Assembly: GCA_024734555.1 (NCBI GenBank)
Contig: JANPWX010000247.1
Coordinates: 186,001-250,000, forward strand
Direction of reading: 5' to 3'
Source: Trochalopteron elliotii
Lineage: Eukaryota; Chordata; Aves; Passeriformes; Leiothrichidae
DNA: 64,000 nucleotides
The notes under the pieces are model-generated. The model made no database searches. It saw only the letters and a list, made by a program, of their open reading frames with translations, and was not told where the DNA came from. Within the stretch, counting starts at the first letter, position 1; each line of letters opens with the position of its first letter. Below are positions 24,600 through 36,315 of this stretch, in pieces. Made by a program: the position numbers and the translations under genes.

Positions 24600-27500
24600 C
24601 CCTTGCCTTTTACAGGTAGCTGAATGACAAGGAACATAGAGGAGGGTAAGACATTCTCTCAAACTCACTATGAACTGGATTTGGACTAAAACTAAGAGTC
24701 CCCAACCTCTTCTGGCCCTCTGTCCATAAAAATGCTACCCTCCATCACCTGGATCTGCCTTTCACTTAAACGCAAATCTGTCTGTCTGATAGCTGCTTAT
24801 ACACATGATATCTAATACAGAGTCAACAGGGCTACCATCTGTCCTGCCACCTCTCCTTTTTTTTCCTCCAGCTCACTGGGAAAACTCTGCTAGCCTTTCA
24901 CCCCTGCCAGACTGTGTCTTATATTCTGTCTCCATGGCCAGGAGACATCTCAGTCTGATGAGGTTTTTTTACCTGCATCCTTGCTATCTATTCAAAATCC
25001 TTGTCTCATTCAAAATCCTTCTAGAAAATTATTTTCCTGTGATGCTATTTGGATCCTTCACTTTCTCCTCTCCTTGCACGGCATTAATGTCTTTTCTTTC
25101 TCATCTTTTCACTCCCAGCTCTCAAACGTCTACCCCTGACTAGCTCTTGTCTTCTAGTCATTCTCACAGAGATTAAAATATGCTTCTAAACAGACTGTGG
25201 CAGGTCCCACTTATTTGGAGCCCTAAAACGTGCCATCTTTCTTTGTCTTGCCCTCACACAACATCAACCGTCAATGAAGTTCCATAGACATGCTTATGTG
25301 TGCCCTCAAACATTTCTTAAAATCTCTATAGCCATGATGTCACCAAAATGTTACCAGCTAGCCAGGCTGCTGGTAGCTGGAGCAACCTGCCTCTGGCTGA
25401 GCATAATGTCTCCACTGGATCCCACATACTCCTACTAAGCTGTCTGCATCCTGCTGGGTTGTATCTTATTCTTAGATGACAGGCTTGGGATTAGAGGCAG
25501 AAATTGCCTTTTTGTTCTGTGTTTGCAGAGTACCTACCACACTGGTAACTGAGCCCATCATTCCTGATTCTTTGACATTAAGGTGATAAATAAGAAATTA
25601 CAGTCACAGAATTGTCACAGGGAGCAAGTGGCAGCACTGACAACAGAGCAGCAGCATCCTGTCTCCTCTTCTTGCTGTTCATGCCTCACTACTCATTGGA
25701 ATACCTCTGTGATTCTGCACCTGCACACGTGCAGCCACTGGAGCAGTAGGATTTGTCACTATCTCAAAGTCTCCTGTGAATTAGATGAGTAAGATCACAT
25801 GGCTTTCTGCCAGCCAAATAGTTCTAAGCTCTTCATTTACAAGAAGCTTTCACTTGAACTTAGCCGCCACAATCCAATTTGCTCAATTTCAGTAAGGTTT
25901 AAATTGTTCTCCCTGCTCTTTCTACACCAGCAGCCCCAGAACAGAATGTTAAGAAGATACAGATAACATGTCTGGGAGAGATTTTCAATTGGATGTGTTA
26001 AAATCTTCCTTTTTTGCCCCTAAAAATGTCCTAGGAAGAGAAAATTACTAGTTTCAGACACGTGTTTCTGTCATATTTATCAGCAACCAAGCTAAGCTGA
26101 TTTGCAGCCTTGGACACTAACCATCACTCTACTTTCAGGTTGCTGAGAACTTGATTTATAAACCTGCCAAAAGCTAGGATGCTCCCGAAATAGAATATGC
26201 TTTAGGATTCAGCATAGGTAAAGCAGAACATTAAGGTGAAAAAGCAAAGAGCTGATCATATTTGGAGTGGAGTGTAACAGCACACTCGAAAGAAAGTAAG
26301 TCACCTAAATGTTGTATAAGAGGAGATCACTTGGATTTAGTGAAGAGGGAGAGGCAGAACTGAGAATTAACTGGTTGTGTACGGGATAGGAAAAAGAAGT
26401 GCATTTTCCCAGCTTGAAGGATGTGCCAGAGTTGTTAAATGGCCTCTTGAATCTGAGCAGACCTAAAAGTTGATGAATGTTTTCTTTTGATGTTTCTTCA
26501 TGTAGGGCGCTGGCCATCATAAACCTCTTAAATTTCAAGTGCTATTTTTATGGCCTCTGTATGATTGGAGTAACCTCACTTAAAGGATTACAGGGGTTAC
26601 TTCATGTCTTTGTAGCCAAATGCATTCTGGTAAAGATCAGATTGATCTGAAGTCAGCTGTTATCTTTAGCTTTAATTGTTAATCATTCCCAAGACCTTTG
26701 TTCTTTGATTGTCTCTAGGGAATCCTAAGTGCTGGGTATGTTAATTAGTACCTGGCTTACTAGCACATGTGCATCATCAAATAAAAGAAATATATCGCTG
26801 ATATTGTTAGGAAAAGTACTTGAAAGTAAATTTAAAATAATAGTATTCACCTGATTATTCCCACAATATTTTGCTGGTTTGACTTTAGTGTTTGCAACTG
26901 TTTTATAGCTGAGGTATTTAAAAGGGAAGGCAAGCAGTGTGCTCTATTTTAAAAGGGATGAATGCTCTCTAAGTAAAAGAATTCACAGCCCAGACTGAAG
27001 CATTTAGACAAATTAAAGTCAAATTAACAATTTAATACATTTGTGAGGTTATTCACTGCCAATCTATAGTAGAAATGACGCATACACTGCTTTCATATTA
27101 AATAGCACATTCTAGCTGATCATCACCAACATCAGAAAACACCTTAGTGATTGATTAGAGTCTTGTTCTAAAGCTTAATAGAGCTTCTCAATGAAATATA
27201 CCACTATACAGAGTGTACTTTGAAAAGCGCAGTCCAAGTACTGTGTGATGAGACCTTTCATAGAGTAAAGAACGACTTGGTGTCTGTGTACAGCTCTGCT
27301 CTCTCTGAGACTTCCTCACAGCACCCTCTTGTACCTGGGCCTGCCTGCTCACCTGCTGCCTGAGAGTCACCTTTGCTGAATTGCTTCACACCTTTTACTT
27401 TTGAAGAAGGATGCAAGATCCCCAGTGCTGTTTTCATGTTGCCCGAGCCAAAGGGTGTATCCAGAGGAAGTTGCGGATGGCGAAGGAGGAACATGAATGA

Positions 27501-27761
27501 TGTGAAAGCTGGCACCCAGAGATACTCAGGTTTACATGCCACATCTATTTTTAGAAATTCTTCCTGTGGGTCCTTCCTTTAATCCCAAAGGTCTCAGAGA
27601 AAGGATTCCTTTTACTACACTCTAGCTCAAGCTATTTGATTTCAGAAAAGAATTGCACCAAGAAATTGTTCTCATATATTACCTTAGATAGAGCAAAGAC
27701 ATGCAGTATTAAATTTGAGTGACAAGGTCATCCTCTGCCTTACAGTCTGTAACAGGGAAAG
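24600..27761. other. Non-coding interval upstream of the repeat cluster
   Basis: No exon or transposon recognised. The segment at 24810-25130 is pyrimidine-rich on +. A 13-bp direct repeat ATTCAAAATCCTT is present at 24990-25002 and 25008-25020. The segment at about 26550-27100 is AT-rich and dense in homeodomain- and TCF/HNF1-like words, so it is a candidate conserved non-coding element (see findings). Confidence 0.5.
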
Positions 27762-28390
27762 ATCACAGAATCACAGAATGATTGAAGTTGGAAGGCACCT
27801 CTGAAGGTCCTCTCATCCAACCTTCTGCTCAAGGAGGGTCACCTAGAGCAAGTTGCCAAGGACTGAATCCAGAGAACTCTTGATTATCTCCAGGGATGGA
27901 GACTCCGCAGTATCTCTGGGCAATCTGTGCCAGTATTCAGTCATTTTCACATGGAAAAGTATCTTCTGATGTTCAGAAGGAACCTTCTGTGTTTCACTTT
28001 GTGCCCATCTGCCTCTGGACTGGACACAGTGCTCCAGGTATGGCCTCACCAGTGCTGAGCAGAGGGCCAAGATCAACTTCCTCAACCTGCTGGCGAGGCT
28101 GTGCCTAATGGGTCCCAGGATATCATCAGCCCTTCTTTCCAAGGGCACATTGCTGGCTCCTGTTCAACTTAGCATCCACCAAATTGCCCAGGTCCTTTTC
28201 TTCCAAGTTACTTTCCAGCTGGGGGGTCCCCAGGGTACAGGATTTTGCTCTTCTTGTTGAACTTGTTGAACAGATGTTCCTGTCAGCCTGTTTTTCCAGC
28301 CTGTCAAGGTCTCTTTGGATGACAGCATAACCTGCTGTTATATCAGCCACTCTTCCCAGTTTGCTGAGGGTATACTCTGCTCTATCATCT
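27762..28390 (-). repeat. CR1 LINE, 3' part of the reverse transcriptase ORF
   Basis: The minus strand ends in the CR1 3' terminus (CATTCTGTGATTCTGTGAT at 27762-27780). Further upstream (about 28390 to 28060) it carries frame-broken fragments resembling the C-terminal CR1 reverse-transcriptase region. Recognisable pieces are IQRDLDRLEKQADRN, EEKDLGNLVDAKLN and SQQCALGKKG (within 28407-28126), then LALCSALVRPYLEHCVQ (within 28148-27843). The segment normally found between LEYCVQ and the 3' UTR appears to be missing; the join lies near 28018-28020. The element is 5'-truncated, frameshifted and inactive. Short open frames on + within it are antisense shadows. Confidence 0.93.
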
Positions 28391-28911
28391 AATAATAAAA
28401 AAGTCAAATGGGACTGGAGGAATACTGCTTTCCATCTTGGGGATAATGCTAATGCCAGTGCTAGTAATTGCCCTCTTCCCTGGCATTCCAGATCAGTGGC
28501 ACAATTTGCAAAGTAAATTAAGTTGTTAACACCAGGAGCTTGAAGATAATTGGAGCTTTATATTTTAAAGAATAGGAGGAATTCCAGAAATGTAGTCCTG
28601 GTATGCGAAAGCCGAAGGAAGTAAATGGCCTGAGCATATGCATCAACTTATTGCTTCATTTTGGACCAGACAGTGGTAAGTTAAAAAAGAAACTGGTATG
28701 AACAAAAGCAAGTTCTGCTTAGAAGTGAATAAAATTCTGTTTCCTTGCTGTTTACCCTCACCTCCAGGAAAGTCTCCAAGGTGTAATTATTCAGGCCTTT
28801 CTCATGTGAGCTGAACAGACTAAAGCTGCTCAAGCTCCCAGAGCAACAAAAGAAGACACATACCCACAACACGACAAGACAGGACAGGGACTGAATGGGG
28901 CAGGGACCAAG
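28391..28911. other. Unique spacer between CR1 and solo LTR
   Basis: About 500 bp with no recognised feature. It ends with CAAG (28908-28911), the left copy of the target-site duplication of the adjoining LTR. Confidence 0.5.
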
Positions 28912-29537
28912 TGTGATAGATATGATTATTAATTCGTGCAATTAAACGTAGAAGTTATAGTAAATGTAGTAGATGATAGAATGTATATTTTTGTAACCCT
29001 GTAAATGTAAGACTAATCCTGGTTCCTGGAATGGGACATGCTTTGTGGACTGTAAATGTACAAGTTAACACCTTGATTTACACCAGAAAGGAGGGTGGCT
29101 TGCCAGGATGTAGCTCCTTGAGCTAATCAGATCTTGGGCACCTGGACCATCAACCCACTATCAACCCATCAATACCAATTTTGAGGGTGGACCCTGAATT
29201 TGAAGACATCATCATCCCAAAAGAGGATTCCGGGAAAATCCTTTCAGACGTGGTCCAGTACTGGGAAATCTGTTCAGGATTCATCATCAAGTGAAAAGAC
29301 TGGGTTTGAATTTGAAAACACAATACCTCTGCTGCCGGGAGGCACAAAATACAGTATAAGAACCTGGACTCAACCACCAGAAAACCGTGGAACAGTGAGA
29401 GATAGCAGCCCTGCTGTCAGTCGGCTGTTTCACCCAACATTCGAATGTTGTTTTCTGTGGCTGTCCCAGATAGATTTTAAAATGGAATAATAAAAACTTA
29501 TTATTTTATCCGATTGGCTAGTTAACCATTTATAACA
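28912..29537 (+). mobile_element. Solo LTR of an avian endogenous retrovirus (ERVL-like)
   Basis: This 626-bp block starts with TGTGATAG and ends with TTATAACA. It is flanked by the 4-bp direct repeat CAAG (28908-28911 and 29538-29541), the structure left by an integrated LTR. A TATA-like TATAAG lies at 29355-29360 and a polyadenylation signal AATAAA at 29489-29494, in the expected order for a + strand LTR. No primer-binding site, internal coding region or second LTR follows, so it is a solo LTR left after recombination between two LTRs. The start resembles ERVL LTRs that I recall from songbird genomes, but that assignment is from memory. ERVL elements usually make 5-bp duplications, so family and exact edges are uncertain. 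The open frame at 29200-29490 lies wholly inside the LTR and is probably chance. Confidence 0.75.
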
Positions 29538-29541
29538 CAAG

Positions 29542-31884
29542 GGAGGCTGAGACATGAAGCACAGAGCAGTGCCAGCAGGCACAGGCTCATAGCCACAGAG
29601 ATCTGGCTACACCCTCTTCATTTACTCAAAGCAATTCCTCTGCTGCTTATTAAACTCATTAGAATTGATTGCTTTTTAACAAAGTTATTGCTTTGATCTT
29701 ATGCTCAATACAAAGGAGATAAAATAGCAAAACAGTTATTATGAGATAAAATAAAAGATCGGAGCTTAATGAAAATGTAAAGGTTTCTCTCTCCTGGTGT
29801 TTAATTAAGGGTTGTGTTTCAAATAGGGATTCCTACACAAACAGGATATTGAGAGTCAATAATATTGTCATTGTATCTATTTCAATAATGAATTTAAATC
29901 ATCCTAACTCTGCGCTCTCCAGGTCATCAAGTTGTGTTTACAAGGTGTCACTGAAGAGCAGAGACTGAGGGCTCCTCGTTTCCTGTTACAAGCAGTATGA
30001 GAACCAAGGATCCCCAACATCAATTCAAAACCCATTAGCTCTGCTTGGTTAGACAGGACTTGGGCACAGCTCTGCACCCTCATGGCCCCTCTGCCTCTTG
30101 TTCACCATACTTTCACTATGGCAGCCACACTGGAGTTCCCTGCTGCAGGTTTCCATCAGTTATTTGGGGTAAAAGCATTTCCATGTGTGGTGAGAACTAG
30201 ATCTGACATCCAAGAACAGCATCTAAGAACTAATGCTTAAATCAGCACAAGATTTAATAGAGTCTTTTTAAGATATAAGTAAAATTAGAAGTTTATGTAC
30301 ACATATGTAAGGAGTACGTGGTTAGACAAGGTGAACAACATTGTCAAAGGCTTAATGTTTCAGAGGAAATTCCAATCTCTAGAGGCTCCACTCTGCCATT
30401 TGATATATAATTACTGTTACAAACTATGGAGCAGTAAATAACATCCACAAGTCTTCATAAGGATGTACCAAAGAAATTTTTAATCTACTGAAACTTTCAG
30501 ACCAATAACAGGAGTTTTCAACCAAGCCAGAGATGGAGAGGATGGAAGAGAAATATTACTATCACTTGAATCAAATACGTGTTTCTACAAGATAGCTATA
30601 ACTCTTACTTTCTCAGTATCAACTAAAAATGCAGTGGCTCTAAGTTACCTTCAAGGAAGATACAGCCAAACAAAATAAATATAAGAAAAGTATTTCAGCT
30701 GTGAAGTTTCAATTCCAGCTTATTTCTGTCTTTCAAGATAATTCATCTTAAACAAAAGTTTAATTCACCAAGTTAATGTCAGTGAGGTTTTGGTTTTCTC
30801 TGAAATTAGAAGAGAACAGAACTTCGAGCTAACAGTCTGGAAGGGGGGCATTTTGCTTATGCAGGAGCACGTGTGCCTGATCAGAGTCAAGCAAAAGAGC
30901 ACAATGACCTCAGAGCAGTTATACATACCATCAGGACAATTTAGGATGTAGGAAATATGACTAGATTCACTGGGAAAAATTTGCTAAATTGTTCAATATT
31001 GTGCATTCCCGAGGAGACAGACTGAAGCCATATTCAAAACCTGAGAACAAAGTTTTCAGTAAGATATAGTACTGCTGAGAAAGAATGATAGCAGAGATGG
31101 ACCTGATGCTTGGGCCTATCTGATCTGTCACCAGTGACTGAAAAGTAATGTTTTATTTTGCACTGTTTTTCACCCAATCTCTCTAAGCTTATAGGTACAG
31201 AGAGCCATTGCTGCTAAAAGTACAGAGAACTCAAAACTTTAAAATAATTCTATGACATTTTTTAGTATCTGATTAATTGATAGTTTCTAAAAAGACAATT
31301 TGAAAAATTAATCTGAAGAGGTCATAAGTAGCACCTGGGACTCTGATTATTTTTTCCAACAGCATTTCCAGCAGTGCTTGCTGCTTTTCTGTCCAGCTCT
31401 TCATGACTCAGAGGAAAGTCACAGAAAATAGAAACTTATTACACCACCTAATGGTCTACAATCTAAACCAGGCTAAGGAACTTGGAACTAAGGCATGAAG
31501 AAGTTAAAAAAATCACCCAAAACCCCCAAACAAGCCTTGCAGGTAGAACATGACCATATCCTTGCCAGACTTGGCTTCACATCTGATCAAAGACAAAACT
31601 GGGATCATAACAGTCCACAGTGTAGAGCTTCACAGAAACTCATGATTTACTCAAAGGGGTACTGCTGGGCTTGTCTGTCTGGAGAGGAAAACTGCCACAT
31701 ATGACCACTCTGCAGGAAGAACTTGTCCAGTTTTACCCTCCGACATACAATACAGCCTTTTCCCAGACCAAGTGCTTCTCTATATGTGATTGTGAATAAA
31801 TCCTTTAATACATTGAGCTAATTAAGTAGAGGTATTTCCCATTACAGCCATGGCGAAAGTAGTTTATTAGCATATTTTGTCTCC
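29542..31884. other. Non-coding interval
   Basis: No exon, RNA gene or repeat family recognised in about 2.3 kb. The + strand is rather A-rich around 30300-31300. Confidence 0.5.
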
Positions 31885-32096
31885 AGGGTAAGTTTAGACT
31901 GAAAGTTTGGAAGTATTTTCTTACAAGAGGGTAGTCAAACACTGAAACAGACTTCCTAGAGAGGGGTCGATGCCTCCAGTCGGTGTGTTTAAGAAGCATT
32001 CAGACAGTTCCATTATTAACATGGCATCAAGTGGTCAAACAGTTGGACTAGATAATCATTGTAGTTCCCTTCCAATTGAAATGATTCCATTCTATG
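31885..32096 (+). repeat. CR1 LINE 3' fragment
   Basis: On + the segment follows the conserved CR1 3' region. It contains ACAAGAGGGTAGTCAAACAC near 31924, GACTTCCTAGAGAGGGG near 31951, TTGGACTAGATAATCATTG near 32043 and CCCTTCCAATTGAAATGATT near 32068. It finishes with the terminal ATTCCATTCTATG. It is about 210 bp, 5'-truncated and moderately diverged. The short frames read from it on either strand are not genes. Confidence 0.92.
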
Positions 32097-33371
32097 TTTT
32101 ATTTTCCAGGAGTGATGGTAATAGAAGAAAAGTCTGCCTTTTCTCCATAAGAAAGCAATTGATCACATAATGCCCAGAGTATTGAAATGCAGCAAGGTTA
32201 GCAGTAACTTGTTGGGATTATGAAGAGCACTAGTCTCTTGACTTCTTAAAAGAGGGTGTTTGGATTAGCAGAGAAGACTTGAGGGAATGCTAAGAACGCT
32301 GTTAGATCTCTGAAGAAGTTTGTCTCAGATTTGTTTAGCTCAGACATGCAGTCTCCATCCTGCCCCTGTGTGACATGCAAAGTTAGAGGATACAACACAC
32401 TAATGTTTCACATTTCTAGAGACCTTTTTTAAAAATTAGAATCAACCACAAAGTAGACAAATTTGATATTTTGACCTGAGAGCTAAATCCAAAGGGGACC
32501 TGAATTTGTCAGAGCCTGAGAGAGCTCACAGATCTGGGTAGGGTGTTTGGAGCTCCCCAGGGAATGCCACAGGGCAGTAGAAAGGGGAGGTTGGCTTCAC
32601 TGAAAATGGGCACACCAAGTGAAGGGCTGCCTGAGCCAAGCCAACAGGGAAGGCCACCAAGGAGAACATGCAGTTGTGTCTGCTTAGAGGTGTCAGCTGT
32701 GAGCCCATTTCTGAAACTAGCTGTTCAAAGCCAGGCAGAAACAGGTCCAGCTAACAGTAGAGATAATTCCAAATCATCACTTTTGGCTGATTTAGAGCAA
32801 GGAATTGAACTCTGTGATGCAAGCCTTCATGATCCATTTGAGCTCTGGAGACCTGCTGCCTGCCAAAGATACTTTATGAAATTCCAGTCCCTAGAAGACA
32901 GAGTCCTTTTTGACCAAATAATTTACATAAACTACTGGCTCTCAAATTAAAGACTGACATCCTTGAATCCCCTAGAGACAAAAAGGGAATCGAATTCTGT
33001 GGTTCCCCAGATCCTGTTTCCTGCTCCATGGACTGTTTATACATTTCCTCCAATGACATATGCACATTAAACAATTAGTCAAAACAGTAGCCAGTGCCTT
33101 TCAAGTCAGTGCACCACTTACTCTCTCGTACTATCTCTGTTCCAGCCAATACTTAATTTTTTTTTTCCCCACAAATCACAGCTATAATAAAGAAGGAAGA
33201 AAGCCAGAGTATTACACAGCTAAGAGGGCAGGGTGGTAAGAAATTCACTCCTTTTAAGCAGAGAAAGGGACTCAAAGTGTGTAATAGGCAAGCACCCCAC
33301 ACAAGAGCATTCATTTTGGAAGAAACGTGTTCTATATTTGTATTTTAAATATGCTTCAAGGATGCTACCTC
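32097..33371. other. Non-coding interval with one 135-codon chance frame
   Basis: The frame on + at 32543-32950 (135 codons) is the longest here. It has no recognisable domain or compositional signature, so I do not call it a gene. A T9 run lies near 33160. Nothing else is recognised. Confidence 0.45.
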
Positions 33372-33565
33372 TGGTGGGTTAGCTTTGGCTGACAGTCAAA
33401 CTCCCACCCAGCTGCTCATTCTCCACTCTCACACACCCAATAGGATGAGGTAGAAAACAGGAAATATAAAAAACAGGAACAAGAAAGCTCATGTGTTGAG
33501 ATAAAGACAGGGAGATCACTTAGCAAATCCTGTATTTGGCAAAACAGATTCCAGTCTGGGTAAGA
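33372..33565 (+). mobile_element. Degraded avian ERV LTR remnant
   Basis: The segment begins TGGTGGGTTAGCTTTGGCTG and contains GTTGAGATAAAGACAGGGAG (about 33496-33515) followed by GGCAAAACAGATTCCAGTCT. This order of words resembles a widespread avian LTR family containing GGGTTGAGATAAGGACAGGG and GGGCAAAACAGACTCAACTT, as I recall it. The 3' portion is missing, and a CR1 copy follows within about 25 bp. The identification rests on memory of the family and should be tested by a repeat search. Confidence 0.5.
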
Positions 33566-33585
33566 AATGGAAAATGGGCACAAAA

Positions 33586-33905
33586 ATTGTCAGGGGGCTG
33601 AGAGAGTTGGGGTTCTTCAACCTGGAGAGACATTAGTGCAGCTTTTTATAAAGGGAGCTTATATAAGAGAAGGAAAATGCTTTTTACCAGAGTCTGTAGT
33701 GACAAGATGAGGAGCAACAGTTTTAAACTATAAGAAGTTAGATTTAGATTAGCAATAAGACCAAAAATATTTATGATGAAGGTGGTGATACACTGGAACA
33801 CATTGCCTGGAGAAATTGCAGATGCCCCATTCCTGGAGGTGTTCAAGGCCAGTTTGGAAATGGCTTTAAGCAAACTGACCTAGTGGGAAGATGTCCCTGC
33901 CCTAC
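33586..33905 (+). repeat. CR1 LINE 3' fragment with internal deletion
   Basis: On + it starts with the CR1 motif GGCTGAGAGAGTTGGGGTTC (near 33596) and CAACCTGGAGAGA. It then jumps to the region normally about 100 bp further on. It continues through GACAAGATGAGGAGCAACAG, ACTGGAACACATTGCCTGGA and GATGCCCCATTCCTGGAGGT, and ends near CCTAGTGGGAAGATGTCCCT at about 33900. The terminal ATTCTATGATTCT-like motif is absent. The frame on minus at 33646-33873 is antisense to this element and not a gene. Confidence 0.9.
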
Positions 33906-36315
33906 ATGACTCTGTAGACAGAGTGCTTAGTCATCAGTCAATGTTTGTCTAAATGCAATAAAACTTCAGACAGTGGCATTTGCTATCCCAGCAAAGGTTA
34001 GAGCAGGAGGCTCAAAAATGGTGGCAGAACTGAGGGGGGAAGAGTAGCTGAGTTTTGCTTGGCCTCACATAGTGGATCCCACCGTGGTGGGAAGCACCCA
34101 TCAAACTCCCTCCTCCTGCCCAGGGAAGCTGCAGTGCTGGACCAGGAGGCTTTGGTACAATGTCTGAGCTACAGAAAGACCTTTCCATGCATAACCCAAA
34201 TGTCCTGTGGAAACCTCTGCCTCTTACAGTCCTTTCTGGCTTTTTTCTGAAAGCTTGGAAAGCTTTGTGGCTGTTAGTAAAATCTAGAGAAGAAGGTTGT
34301 GAATGTGTGGAAGTCTAACTAAAAATGAAACTTCATCCTTCTTTGTGGGTGAAATGGAAAACTATTACTTTCTATGCTCCTGGAGGATGCATTTCAGAAA
34401 AGATCTGCATTGTCCTAAAGGCTTGCAAACAAATTGCTCTGTTTCAGGTTTTATTATAGTCCTGAGGGTCAGTAGGAAGCTACTAAAATTGAGTAATGCT
34501 GATTAAACCTAGTGAGTGAACCTAGAGGAATTCAGAGTCCAAACGAACATCACATAAATATTACATTCAATTTCATAAAACAAGCAAAAGAAGGGCACTG
34601 GCTTCTGTTTGGACATTATGGTTCAGAGGGAATGAACTGCTGTTGTATGTAGACAATGAAGAATGCTGGGCACGCACACTGCTGAGCCTGCCACTGGGCT
34701 ACTGTAAACTCTTGCACAATCAGCCAACAGAAGGTACTCAACACAGGAATACAGGTGTCACTGAGGCTATCTCCTACAGCCCTTCCCACTGGGATCCCTT
34801 TAAAGGAATGCCATGCACAAGGAGAAGGGGAGGACAAGTAGGCCATTGCAAAACAAGAACAAAGAAAATGTTTGCTCAGCCTGTGGGCAAACAACCATAT
34901 TCCCAAGTTATAATCTGGTTCTCTTCATCAGTGGATCTTTTCTGCAAACATGATCACCCATTATCCTATACTGAAGACAAGGATAAGGAGTCAAAAAAGT
35001 TAAATTGGTTGCAGAAGGACCTTTAGGGCTGCCCAGCATTGCAGTATTAGCATTAAGTGAGCTGCTAACTCTGCATTCATTAGTTGATAACACTCTTCAT
35101 AATTTCCAGCTGTTGGAGCCTATAGTTAGTGGCTTACTGAAAATTCCAGACTCATGCCTCCTAGTGAGCCTTAGGAAATGCAGCCACTGTGTTTTGGTAC
35201 AGGTTGTGATCTACAAATATCTGGCTTACTTGTAAAACCTGTCACCTCAGATTTGCTGTTAACACACTGCAGACATACACCCAACTCTTGACAGTAGTAC
35301 CAGGTACACCACAGCTTAGTGCATGAGCCTGACTTGAGTAGCTGTTTTCAAAACATTGAAAGTTTTTGTACACCATTTTGTCCCTTCTGCTTTTATTGCA
35401 CCATTTATATCTATGTTCTAAAAATAACAATAGAAAACAGTAATCACTTGTTTCTAGTCAGCAACTGCATATAAGGGGAGCACAAACCACAGAATTTAGA
35501 GGATGTGTCTGACCAAAAAGTACTTCCCATTTTCTATTTCTGAGGAGAAAAAACCTTGCAGACTTGCATGAAGGAAAATTATCAGAAATAACTTTATTTT
35601 TTTTCTGTTATTATTCTGAACAAATTCTGATATCTGATAGATAAATTCACATCTGTTATCAAGTTCATTCACTCTAGCTTTGTTCTAGTGGTCAGTGTCA
35701 GACCTCAGAGAGGTGTCAAATGTGCAGAAGTTCCCAGTGGGCACAATTTCTGCATTTAACTCTGGTACCAAATAGCACTGTGGAGAAAAAAAGGGAAAAA
35801 AAAAAAAAACTAAAACATGCTTAGTCCATCAACTTTCCCCAGAAGCCCCAGCCCAAAGGGGAGAGTCATTAATCCGTGTGTAGTTATCTACCTGATTTCA
35901 GGGTGTGCTTTATTTACTAGGATTTAAAGATCTTTCAGAAACCTAAAAGAAGACACATAAATAATGTGACTTTTGCCCTAGACTATAGGCTGGAGACCTG
36001 GACGAACAGCACAGATAAATCCCAACAGATAGAGGCTGTTTCAACCTTCTCTTCAGAGCAACATTTTTGGCTGCACAATCAGCTTTCATTAATCCTAAAA
36101 TGACATTACTTTTGGCCCAAAACAGAGCCTCTTTCCAGTGCCTCTGTGTTGCAGACTTCTCTTCCCCATTTTTCCTGAACACCAGGAGCTCCCTCAGATC
36201 CAGGTCTTACAGTCACCTGTCATTTGCCCTTCCCCCACAGAGGTACCTGGCTCCAGACCTCCAACTTCTCTGCCTAAATCACAACAGGACTGGGACTGGG
36301 GCCAAGTGACTGGGG
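33906..36315. other. Non-coding interval
   Basis: No exon or repeat family recognised. An A14 run occurs at 35796-35809. Open frames such as + 34643-35026 (127 codons) have no recognisable protein features. Confidence 0.5.
35796..35809 (+). repeat. Oligo-A tract (A14)
   Basis: A homopolymer of 14 A preceded by a further A-rich stretch (35786-35792). It is a simple repeat, with no retrocopy recognised upstream. Confidence 0.9.

Noticed and set aside
29200..29490. 96-codon + frame
   Set aside because: Lies wholly inside the solo LTR; LTRs of this kind do not normally encode protein here.
32543..32950. 135-codon frame on +
   Set aside because: No family resemblance and no retrovirus- or LINE-like motif; chance frame.
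33646..33873. 75-codon minus frame rich in hydrophobic residues
   Set aside because: Antisense to the CR1 fragment at 33586-33905.
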